Assembly: GCA_003170035.1 (NCBI GenBank)
Contig: PMZX01000522.1
Location: 4,316-9,426, forward strand
Length of the DNA: 5,111 nucleotides
Origin: Myxococcales bacterium
Lineage (GTDB): Bacteria > Myxococcota_A > Polyangia > Fen-1088
Reading direction: 5' to 3'
Shown: in pieces, positions 1 through 5,111 of the stretch
How positions within the stretch are numbered: position 1 is the stretch's first letter
How the letters are laid out: the number at the start of each line of letters is the position of its first letter
Notes under the pieces: model-generated
What the model was told of the DNA's origin: nothing
What the model saw: the letters and a program-made list of their open reading frames with translations, nothing else
The model's database searches: none
Program-made: the position numbers and the translations under genes

Positions 1-324
1 CTCGCCCGTCGCGCCCCGCGTTTCCATCTCTGCCAGTCGCTGCTTGATGGTCTTGGCTTGGTAAAACGCCCAAGTGTCGGAGGCTTGTGACTGGTTCAGC
101 ATGACCCGGCTACTGAACCCGCCGGCTTTCAATGATCCGATCGCGGTTGCCACCGCAAGGATCACGATCATGAGCGAGACGTAGCGTGTCCAGCTCTCCC
201 GCTTCTCCTTGTCCTTGGCAGCCTGGCGATCGGCGTGCAACGTCCGAATGAGTTCGCGGACGTCGTCCTGTTCAAAAGGCGTTGTTGCTCTTGCGGCGTC
301 TTCCATGGAGGCTGAAGCTAGCAT
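1..324 (-). CDS. DUF4337-type single-pass membrane protein, 3' end outside the window
   Basis: The reverse strand is open from an ATG at 324 to the window edge, giving 108 residues without a stop, so the C-terminal part is missing. The N-terminus is charged and probably helical (residues 7-46, rich in Glu, Asp, Arg, Lys). One membrane segment follows at about residues 47-64, then a segment with SQASDTWAFYQAKTIKQRL at about 79-97. A helix ahead of an 'ASD-W-A-YQAK-IK' stretch is the hallmark I know from DUF4337 proteins; their function is unknown, and they are predicted inner-membrane proteins with a periplasmic helical part. A second in-frame ATG at 306 (six codons later) is an equally possible start. 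Neither has a clear Shine-Dalgarno sequence. The gene lies downstream of the OmpA-family gene on the same strand, but the 118-bp gap and lack of a functional link make a shared operon uncertain. Confidence 0.72.
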   Translation of the reverse strand, partial: MLASASMEDAARATTPFEQDDVRELIRTLHADRQAAKDKEKRESWTRYVSLMIVILAVATAIGSLKAGGFSSRVMLNQSQASDTWAFYQAKTIKQRLAEMETRGATGE

Positions 325-354
325 TTCGGCAACCAACCACAAAGCCGGCACCTG

Positions 355-382
355 GGAAGGCCGCTGGCCCTGCAAGCCTTCC
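355..382. other. Small inverted repeat in the gap between the OmpA-family and DUF4337 genes
   Basis: GGAAGGC (355-361) and GCCTTCC (376-382) form a perfect 7-bp stem with a 14-nt loop. A competing GGCC/GGCC hairpin lies at 359-369. There is no T-run after either arm on either strand, so it is not a standard intrinsic terminator. It lies downstream of the OmpA-family stop on the reverse strand and could protect an mRNA end or be chance in GC-rich DNA. The rest of the 325-442 gap shows nothing recognisable. Confidence 0.3.
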
Positions 383-442
383 TCCCGACGGGCTGCACCT
401 GCGCCAGTGGATGATGTACTGGCAGTTGTCGGTGCGAAAAGA

Positions 443-973
443 TCAGAAGCGGACCTGGATCTCGTAACGTCGGTTCTTCGCCTTCTTGGCCGGCGTATTG
501 TCGGGAGTGACCAGGGGGCGCTCCGAGCCCATGCCGATGGCCACGATCTCGCTCTTGCCGATCCCACGCGCCACCAGCTCGCGCTCGATCATGGCGGCCC
601 GTTTGCCCGACAGCTCCTTGTTGTGCTCCGGCTTGCCGCTCGAATCGGTGTGGCCGGAGACCTCGAACTTGAAGCTGGTCACGCCCGCCAGGTTGAGCCG
701 TTTCTTCGCCTCAACCAGCGCGTTGACCAGGTTCTTCAGCTTCTTGTCACAGCCGGGCGCCAGCTCGTCGCTGTCGGTCTTGAAGCTGCACTGGTTCTTG
801 CGGCCCTCGGCCAGCAGCTTGGCATTCACTTCCTTGGCTGCCTTGTCGCGCGCCCCGGTGGCCGCGCCCCCCGCGGCTTTCTTGGCCAGGCCGCCCATAT
901 CCAGCGCATAGGCCAACGGCGCCACGATCGAGACTGCTACTGCAAGGGTCCATGTCATTCGCGTCTTGGTCAT
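443..973 (-). CDS. Small periplasmic OmpA-family (OmpA C-terminal domain) protein
   Basis: This 176-residue protein begins with a signal peptide: basic MTKTR, a hydrophobic core at residues 7-20, and a likely cleavage after AYA at about 23. There is no lipobox cysteine, so it should be soluble in the periplasm rather than lipid-anchored. A short Ala/Lys/Gly-rich linker (25-58) leads into an OmpA-like domain (about 60-176). The domain shows GHTDSSG (107-113), N-x-x-LSGKRA (118-126), GMGSERP (147-153) and the terminal NRRYEIQVRF (167-176). Asp110 and Arg125 match the residues that hold diaminopimelate of peptidoglycan in characterised family members. The N-terminal beta-barrel of true OmpA is absent, so it probably binds peptidoglycan without forming a pore. 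Cys62 and Cys75 bracket the first strand-helix unit and could form a disulfide. An in-frame ATG at 1009 exists, but the start at 973 places the signal peptide correctly. It is divergent from the phosphatase-superfamily gene. Confidence 0.88.
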   Translation of the reverse strand: MTKTRMTWTLAVAVSIVAPLAYALDMGGLAKKAAGGAATGARDKAAKEVNAKLLAEGRKNQCSFKTDSDELAPGCDKKLKNLVNALVEAKKRLNLAGVTSFKFEVSGHTDSSGKPEHNKELSGKRAAMIERELVARGIGKSEIVAIGMGSERPLVTPDNTPAKKAKNRRYEIQVRF

Positions 974-1043
974 GGACAAACAATTACCGCTGGCGAGACG
1001 CGAGTGCAAGTCGGGAGCATTTCAGTGCTAAAAGACGCACACG

Positions 1044-2066
1044 ATGTCTGCCCGCTCCCGCTTTGTGTTCGCGGTCCTCATCCTCGCCAGCGCGACCGCG
1101 TTCAAGCCGTCAACACCGCCCCGGCTGCGCAGCGCCATTCTCATTTCGTGGGACGGGGCCCTGCGCGAGCACATCAACGACAGCCTGAAGCACAACCAGA
1201 TGCCCAACCTGGCGCAGCTGATCAAGGAGGGGCGGATGGTGGACATCGAAGTGTCGGGCCACGTCACCGACACCAAGGCCGGGCACGCGCAGATGCTGAC
1301 CGGCTACGACCCCAACCTCACCGGCGTGTTTTCCAACACCCGGTTTCGGCCCATCCCGCGTGGCACCTCGATCTTCGAACGGCTGCAGCAGTTCTTTGGC
1401 AAGAAGGAGATTGCGACCATCATGGTGACCGGCAAGGCCATGGGTCTGGGCCCGGGTGGGCCCAGGGTTCCGGCCGAGGCCGAGGCGCCGAGCCCCACCT
1501 CCGACGAGCCCGGCGATGAAGGCGAGAAGCAGGCGCGTCGGGCGGAGAAGATACGACTGGCGGGCGAACAGAACGTGGCGGGGCAACCCTTCTACCTGGT
1601 CAAGGGCAACCTCACCGCCTGGGACGGGGACCTGCCCCGCGACGCGCGCGCGGTGGGACAGCGGACGCTTGCGCTCATCGACAAGTTTGGCCCCGAGGGT
1701 CGCTTCTTCCTCTTCGTCCACTTCGGCGACGCAGACGTGAACGGCCACAAGTACGGCGAGGATTCCCGAGAATACAACGACGCCCTGATTTCTCTCGACG
1801 CATGGCTGGGCCGCATATTGGCTCAGCTCAAGACCAACGGGCTCTACCAGCTCACCGCCCTGTACATCACATCCGACCATGGCTTCGACGTGGCAACCAC
1901 CCACCACGGCAAGGCTACCCATTCCTTTCTGGCCACCAACGATCCCCTGGTTGCCTCGGCCGGCGAGCAGCGAGACATCACGCCCACCATCCTGCAAGCC
2001 CTGGGCGTGGACATCACCACCATCACCCCGCCCTTGCCCGGCAAGTCCCTGCGCAAGAAAGACTAG
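1044..2066 (+). CDS. Exported alkaline-phosphatase-superfamily hydrolase (type I phosphodiesterase/nucleotide pyrophosphatase-like)
   Basis: A 340-residue protein with an N-terminal signal or anchor helix (residues 7-20, after MSARSR) and no lipobox. The core keeps the superfamily's two-metal site in order: Asp37 in ILISWDG, candidate nucleophile Thr77 in TDTKAGHAQMLTG, Asp231 and His235 in DADVNGHKYG, Asp278-His279 in ITSDHGFD, and His293 in the HHGKATHSF segment. The spacing of Thr77 to the following His and TG, and of Asp231 to His235, resembles nucleotide pyrophosphatase/phosphodiesterases. It is therefore expected to cleave a phospho- or sulfo-ester outside the cytoplasm; the substrate cannot be read from sequence. 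Residues about 136-170 form a Pro/Glu/Ala/Gly-rich, highly charged stretch that looks like a flexible insertion. The end (311-340) has the DITPTILQALGVD element common before the C-terminus of these enzymes. The ATG at 1044 is the only start that includes the signal peptide; the ribosome site is weak. It is monocistronic as seen here. Confidence 0.88.
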   Translation: MSARSRFVFAVLILASATAFKPSTPPRLRSAILISWDGALREHINDSLKHNQMPNLAQLIKEGRMVDIEVSGHVTDTKAGHAQMLTGYDPNLTGVFSNTRFRPIPRGTSIFERLQQFFGKKEIATIMVTGKAMGLGPGGPRVPAEAEAPSPTSDEPGDEGEKQARRAEKIRLAGEQNVAGQPFYLVKGNLTAWDGDLPRDARAVGQRTLALIDKFGPEGRFFLFVHFGDADVNGHKYGEDSREYNDALISLDAWLGRILAQLKTNGLYQLTALYITSDHGFDVATTHHGKATHSFLATNDPLVASAGEQRDITPTILQALGVDITTITPPLPGKSLRKKD

Positions 2067-2083
2067 GGAAATGGGTAGCTTCC

Positions 2084-3820
2084 TCAGCCTCGCTCGCGTA
2101 CGAAGTCCCGGATGGCGATCCTCTTCAGCGTCCGCGCTTCGAAGAAGTGCTCGAAGTAATAGAGGATCTGGCTGTCGCCGACCGACCACAGGCGACGCTG
2201 CCCCCGCCCCAAGTTGACGTCGATTGTCTGCTCCTCGATCGAGCCGCCGCGCGCCCAGGCCTCGCGCCGGGCTTCGTCCGGGTCGCTGAACAAAAGGGGC
2301 GCCTCGCTTCCAGGCACCTTGACCGCGAGAAAGGCACGCTCGTTCCAGCTCACGACGTCGTAGGCGAACGCGCCCACCACCTGCACCGTCACCGCCCAGG
2401 CAAGGCAGACGCCGAACGCCGCCGCCAGAGCACGGCGGTTTCGGATCTCCTCGGCAACCGGGATGGCCAGAAAGGCAAACAGGGTCACGGCGTCTGCCAG
2501 CAGCCGCGGCCCGTAGCACCAGCCTCCCCACCACCCCGACCAGCGCGCCACCACCAGGCACAGGACCACGGCGGACACCGCCACGGGTCGCAGGGCCGAG
2601 AAGCGGCTGTCCTTAAACACGCGCCCGAGCCCCCAGAAGGCAACGACCATCACGGGCGAGAACACCAGCAGACCGCGCGATGGGCTCACCAGGATCCCGG
2701 CGATCCCTTCGAGCAACGATGTGCCGAAAAAGCGGCTGGCCGTGTCCAGCGGTCCCCCGGTGGCCGCAGCAGCCACCGGAATCAGGGTGAATGCGGCCGG
2801 AGCCTGCACGCTGCTGACCGCTGCCCCGCCCACGTCCACCTGCCCGAACACGATGAGCGTGCCGAAGGTGTGCAGATTGTACGCCGCCAGCAGAAGTGCC
2901 ACCGGCAGGCCGCCCGCCACACAGCGAAGCAGCGCCCAGCGATCGCGAATCAGAAAATAGATCCCGGCAGCGGCCAGCGCGACTGCCGCGGTCGGCCGGC
3001 AGGCAAAGGCCAAGGCGTAGCTCAGTCCCACCCAGTAGGCTGCCCGCGGGCGCTCCCGTTGCATCAGGAAGTACGTTCCCAGTGCCAGAAAGAACTCCAT
3101 CGGGCCGTGCTGCCACAGCGTCTGGCTGCTCGAACTCCACACGCTGGTGCCCAGGCCATACGCCAGTGCCAGCCCAGCCGCCGTTCCCGGCCGCAGAAAA
3201 GCCAGGGCGGCAAGAAAGAGCAGCACCGCACTGGCCGCCACCGCGCACGAAGCCGCCACCTTGCCGGTCAACCAAAGAATGGCCCCTGACGGCCGGTCGT
3301 AGAGATCGCGGGCGAACGGATACACCGCGGCGACGAACGGCACGGCAAACAGGCCGGCGCCCACGCCGTAGCGGTTGGCGTACACGCCCGGACGGCGCGT
3401 CTTCATCAAGTAGTAGTTCGGATCCGGCGCGCTCAGATCGCCGCGCTGGAAGGCATGCCAGACCGGCTCGCCGTTCAGGCTGGAATGCCACGAGCGAAAG
3501 TGTGCGTGCCGTTCGCCCTGCGGAGTCTTGAGGCGCCAGTCGAACATGAAGGGATCCTCTTCGGGCGTGAACACGAGCTTGTGTTTGCTGACCAGCTTGC
3601 CTGCCAGGCGCACGCTGGCTGTGGCGTCGTTGCCAGGCAGGACATCGCCGTTGGCCAGATAGGCGGCGAGCAGCAGCAGGAAGATCAGTGTTGCCTGCAC
3701 ACTCGTGCGCGCCAGCGCCGCGCGCACACAGCTGTGGCCGGCCGCCCCCCTGGGCGGCTCTTGGGGTGCAGAGGCAGGTCCCCTCCGGCGTTGCGCACGC
3801 CTATGTGATCGTCGGCTCAC
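2084..3820 (-). CDS. Polytopic membrane protein resembling GT-C-fold glycosyltransferases
   Basis: The 578-residue frame starts at a GTG and has about ten or more hydrophobic segments (for example 43-57, 150-170, 183-209, 212-228, 241-253, 263-290, 298-314, 384-400, 411-425, 440-455, 464-487). After the first helix comes a large loop with an acidic GNDAT motif (63-67), in the place where GT-C enzymes carry their catalytic Asp. Other marked motifs are NRYGVGAGLFAVPF (149-162), TLWQHGP (234-240), SPSRGLLVFSPV (379-390) and WWGGWCYGPR (430-439). These recur in large bacterial membrane proteins annotated as putative glycosyltransferases, but no donor or acceptor is known to me. A soluble tail (about 495-578) follows the last helix. 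The first 31 residues are Arg-rich and low in complexity, and the first ones fall inside a repeat. A GTG at 3727 (547 residues, just before helix 1) may be the true start; no good Shine-Dalgarno sequence supports either. It lies downstream of a family 2 glycosyltransferase in the same direction, suggesting a glycan pathway. Confidence 0.75.
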   Translation of the reverse strand: MSRRSHRRAQRRRGPASAPQEPPRGAAGHSCVRAALARTSVQATLIFLLLLAAYLANGDVLPGNDATASVRLAGKLVSKHKLVFTPEEDPFMFDWRLKTPQGERHAHFRSWHSSLNGEPVWHAFQRGDLSAPDPNYYLMKTRRPGVYANRYGVGAGLFAVPFVAAVYPFARDLYDRPSGAILWLTGKVAASCAVAASAVLLFLAALAFLRPGTAAGLALAYGLGTSVWSSSSQTLWQHGPMEFFLALGTYFLMQRERPRAAYWVGLSYALAFACRPTAAVALAAAGIYFLIRDRWALLRCVAGGLPVALLLAAYNLHTFGTLIVFGQVDVGGAAVSSVQAPAAFTLIPVAAAATGGPLDTASRFFGTSLLEGIAGILVSPSRGLLVFSPVMVVAFWGLGRVFKDSRFSALRPVAVSAVVLCLVVARWSGWWGGWCYGPRLLADAVTLFAFLAIPVAEEIRNRRALAAAFGVCLAWAVTVQVVGAFAYDVVSWNERAFLAVKVPGSEAPLLFSDPDEARREAWARGGSIEEQTIDVNLGRGQRRLWSVGDSQILYYFEHFFEARTLKRIAIRDFVRERG

Positions 3821-3868
3821 GAGGACGCCGCAGCCTACCGCGCAATCGCTGCCTCACCAACAGGGAGA
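3795..3868. repeat. 74-bp direct repeat, copy A (left flank of the inserted segment)
   Basis: It matches 4374-4447 at 66 of 74 positions by hand alignment, in the same orientation, offset 579 bp. Two 15-base runs are identical. Weaker similarity continues left to about 3785 with one single-base gap. On the reverse strand this copy reads LLVRQRLRGRLRRPREPTIT and a TAG stop, a degenerate form of the last residues of the family 2 glycosyltransferase in copy B. All eight substitutions change the encoded amino acid (seven codons, none synonymous), so copy A is not kept as that protein tail. It also contains the outermost GTG start (3818-3820) of the GT-C-like gene. Confidence 0.85.
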
Positions 3869-4373
3869 GCGCGATGCGGTACGAAGGAAGGCGGGCTTGT
3901 TTCTCTGACCACCCCAGGGAACAACTTCGCCTTGGGGATTGTCCAAGGTGCGATGACGAGACTTGGTTCCCTAAAATGGTGGCACGCATCTGCAGGATCA
4001 TCCGTGATGGCTGGACTGCTCATGCTCCTGGTCTATCGCGTCTTCTTACAGGCCTCAGAGCCGCCAGAGCTCCTCGGATTGGTCCTCAGACCGCCGCAGG
4101 AATTGTGGTTACCGTGCTATCCAATCCTGTCGCTCGCGCCGCTGACATTGGCCTATGTTCGGAGGTCCGTCCAGATGGTCGTAGCCGTGCAAGCGGTACT
4201 CTTCATCATAGGTTTCTTCCACGTGATGTGGCAGATGGGTACAGTTCCGGTCAAATTCGACTTTCGAATCATCTCCATACCCCTGACTGCACACGCTATT
4301 GCATGGTCGAGCTTCCTCTGTGGCGTGGCATCGCTGTTGATAGGCTTGCGGGGGCATCTTGCCCGGCCTTTGG
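3869..4373. other. Lower-GC segment between two direct repeats (probable insertion)
   Basis: These 505 bp lie between the repeat copies and separate two glycosyltransferase-type genes that point the same way. Hand counting over 3961-4320 gives 198 G/C of 360 (55%), against about 68-70% in sampled 60-base lines of the flanking genes. It contains one convincing gene, on the opposite strand. I see no transposase, no terminal inverted repeats and no integron-type attC core sites, so the means of entry is unknown. A fragment left by recombination after a tandem duplication is the main alternative to insertion. Confidence 0.5.
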
Positions 4374-4387
4374 GCACGCCTATTTGA
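3953..4387 (+). CDS. Small four-helix membrane protein of unknown function in the repeat-flanked segment
   Basis: I do not recognise a family. The 144-residue product has four hydrophobic segments at about 14-33, 52-69, 73-93 and 108-131. They are joined by short loops with sensible charge placement (Arg70-Arg71 between helices 2 and 3; Lys101, Asp103 and Arg105 before helix 4; a basic tail from Arg133). This regular pattern is the main reason to believe it is coding; the reverse strand of the same stretch gives only His/Arg-rich, non-hydrophobic protein. The ATG at 3953 is preceded by AAGGTG, which is very close. An in-frame TTG at 3932, seven codons upstream with AGGGA about 11 bases before it, is an alternative. 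The stop TGA (4385-4387) lies inside repeat copy B and overlaps the convergent family 2 glycosyltransferase by 8 bp. Lower GC and opposite strand from both neighbours suggest foreign origin. Confidence 0.55.
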   Translation: MTRLGSLKWWHASAGSSVMAGLLMLLVYRVFLQASEPPELLGLVLRPPQELWLPCYPILSLAPLTLAYVRRSVQMVVAVQAVLFIIGFFHVMWQMGTVPVKFDFRIISIPLTAHAIAWSSFLCGVASLLIGLRGHLARPLGTPI

Positions 4388-4447
4388 TCGTCGGCTCACC
4401 AGGACGCCGCAGCCTTTCGTGCAATCGGTGGCTCACCAACAGGCAGA
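4374..4447. repeat. 74-bp direct repeat, copy B (right flank; 3' end of the family 2 glycosyltransferase)
   Basis: It is the partner of 3795-3868. On the reverse strand it encodes the last residues of the glycosyltransferase (CLLVSHRLHERLRRPGEPTIK and the stop at 4380-4382). On the forward strand its first bases give the last codons and stop of the small membrane protein. Because it continues smoothly into a well-formed gene, copy B looks like the original and copy A the derived copy, although both could be members of a dispersed repeat family. Confidence 0.85.
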
Positions 4448-5111
4448 CGAACACCAGGCTGCTGTAAAGCAGGTAGGCACTGTGCAGCGCCGCAGCGAGC
4501 AAAGCGAAGCGCGCCCCGCCACGCCGGAAGAAGAAGCCATAGAGATCGGCGTTGAGCGCGGCCAGGCTGGCCGTCAAGAGCAGGACGCCCAGCCCGGGCC
4601 ACACAACCAGCGGGACCGCCCCGACCAGCCCGAGTCCAACCAAGAGCAGCGTGCACCCAAACAGCGCCCACGCCGCCACGGCACTCAGGCGGCCGCGCCA
4701 GTCGAGGTTGAGGTCCGAGGACAAGCGCCCCTGCCGGAGAATCAGGCGTGTCCAGGGAACCGCACGGGCGAAGATGTCGGTGCGCCACAGGCTCGCCAGG
4801 GTCCACCGCTTGAGGTGCGTGGCCTGCACCTCGGGACACAGTCGGATGCGATGGCCCGCCTGGCGCAAGCGCACGCCCAGCTCGATGTCTTCGATGCTCG
4901 GCCGGCTGTAGCTCTCGTCGAAGCCACCCGCCGCCAGGAACACCGCGCGCCGGACAGCGCCGCAGCCGGCCCAGAATGTGCCGGCCTCGCGCTCGCCGTG
5001 CTGATGGACATGGTGGTGCAGCAGGTTCTTGTACAGGCTGGCTGCACTGCGCGCCGGGGGATCATCGTCATAGCTGCCAAACAGCGCCGCCACCTCGGGC
5101 TCGCCAAGAAG
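4380..5111 (-). CDS. Family 2 glycosyltransferase, C-terminal part (5' end outside the window)
   Basis: The reverse strand is open from the right edge, giving 243 residues plus stop; the N-terminal nucleotide-sugar-binding half with its DxD motif is missing. Visible motifs are FGSYDDDPPA (11-20), KNLLHHHVHQ (28-37), GTFWAGCGAVRRAVF (44-58), GGFDE (62-66), SIEDIELGVRL (72-82) with the ED pair that supplies the catalytic base in this fold, and HLKRWTLASLWRTDIFARAVPWTRLILR (from 99). Two or three membrane helices follow (about 142-165, 166-186, 203-226), then a short basic tail. This layout fits an inner-membrane-anchored enzyme that transfers a sugar on the cytoplasmic face, typically to a lipid-linked or surface glycan; donor and acceptor cannot be told. 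A GTG inside the frame (codon 7) is not the real start, since the conserved region extends past it to the edge. The GT-C-like gene lies downstream in the same direction, beyond the inserted segment. The stop codon lies in repeat copy B. Confidence 0.9.
   Translation of the reverse strand, partial: LLGEPEVAALFGSYDDDPPARSAASLYKNLLHHHVHQHGEREAGTFWAGCGAVRRAVFLAAGGFDESYSRPSIEDIELGVRLRQAGHRIRLCPEVQATHLKRWTLASLWRTDIFARAVPWTRLILRQGRLSSDLNLDWRGRLSAVAAWALFGCTLLLVGLGLVGAVPLVVWPGLGVLLLTASLAALNADLYGFFFRRGGARFALLAAALHSAYLLYSSLVFVCLLVSHRLHERLRRPGEPTIK

Noticed and set aside
974..1009. Sigma-70-like promoter on the reverse strand (TTGCAC at 1009-1004, 17-base spacer, TAATTG at 986-981)
   Set aside because: Both hexamers are poor matches, and the predicted transcript would begin essentially at the ATG at 973. 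The spacing alone is not enough.
209..1519. Long plus-strand open frame of 436 codons across the OmpA-family gene and the start of the phosphatase gene
   Set aside because: Its product has no domain-like pattern and is rich in Arg, His and Ala. It lies antisense to a clear OmpA domain and then out of frame with a clear hydrolase, as expected by chance in GC-rich DNA.
2064..2086. Bidirectional terminator between the converging phosphatase and GT-C-like genes
   Set aside because: Only a GGAA/TTCC stem of four to five pairs around a nine-base loop, without a T-run; too weak to call.
1110..2561. Reverse-strand open frame of 483 codons opposite the phosphatase gene
   Set aside because: Low-complexity Gly/Arg/Val-rich product with no recognisable motifs; both overlapped genes have strong motifs in their own frames.
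1802..3289. Plus-strand open frame of 495 codons
   Set aside because: Antisense to the polytopic membrane protein; Arg/His/Pro/Gln-rich with no membrane or domain pattern.
2613..3491. Reverse-strand open frame of 292 codons inside the GT-C-like gene
   Set aside because: Shifted frame of the membrane protein; lacks its hydrophobic periodicity.
4109..4399. Reverse-strand frame of 96 codons beginning MSRRSNRRAQ, like the N-terminus of the GT-C-like gene
   Set aside because: The shared start is explained by the direct repeat; the rest is polar sequence antisense to the membrane-protein gene with no GT-C character.
3795..4447. Integron gene cassette with attC sites
   Set aside because: The repeats lack paired RYYYAAC/GTTRRRY core sites and the large imperfect palindrome of an attC, and the cargo reads into the repeat.
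3688..4467. Plus-strand open frame of 259 codons through the repeat-flanked segment, with AGGGAGAG just before an internal ATG at 3874
   Set aside because: The product is not hydrophobic and shows no family pattern, while the neighbouring frame from 3953 gives four clean helices. The purine run before 3874 lies largely in repeat copy A and may be coincidental.

Overview
The window is a GC-rich stretch (about 65-70% GC in most genes) from a Gram-negative bacterium. The Gram-negative call rests on a periplasmic OmpA-type peptidoglycan-binding protein with a Sec signal peptide. GC content, long spurious antisense open frames and the mix of families would fit Myxococcota or another environmental lineage, but nothing here fixes the taxon. 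No RNA gene, CRISPR array, transposase or phage gene was seen.

Left part (1-1043, minus strand). A DUF4337-type single-pass membrane protein is cut by the left edge. Upstream of it, in the same direction, is a small secreted OmpA-family protein. A 118-bp gap with a small hairpin separates the two. A 70-bp divergent gap (974-1043) separates the OmpA-family gene from the next gene.

Middle (1044-3820). A plus-strand exported alkaline-phosphatase-superfamily hydrolase (phosphodiesterase/pyrophosphatase-like) has a full set of candidate metal ligands. It meets, tail to tail with a 17-bp gap, a large minus-strand polytopic membrane protein that resembles GT-C-type glycosyltransferases.

Right part (3785-5111). 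The minus-strand 3' portion of a family 2 glycosyltransferase enters from the right edge. It would lie directly upstream of the GT-C-like gene, and the two together suggest a surface-glycan locus. They are pushed apart by about 580 bp. This segment is bounded by two copies of a 74-bp direct repeat (89% identical by hand alignment) and holds a plus-strand gene for a four-helix membrane protein of clearly lower GC (about 55%). One repeat copy is the last codons of the family 2 glycosyltransferase. The other sits at the start of the GT-C-like gene and still spells a degenerate version of the same C-terminal peptide. The simplest reading is an insertion or duplication that split an originally overlapping gene pair. 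This is the most unusual structure in the window.
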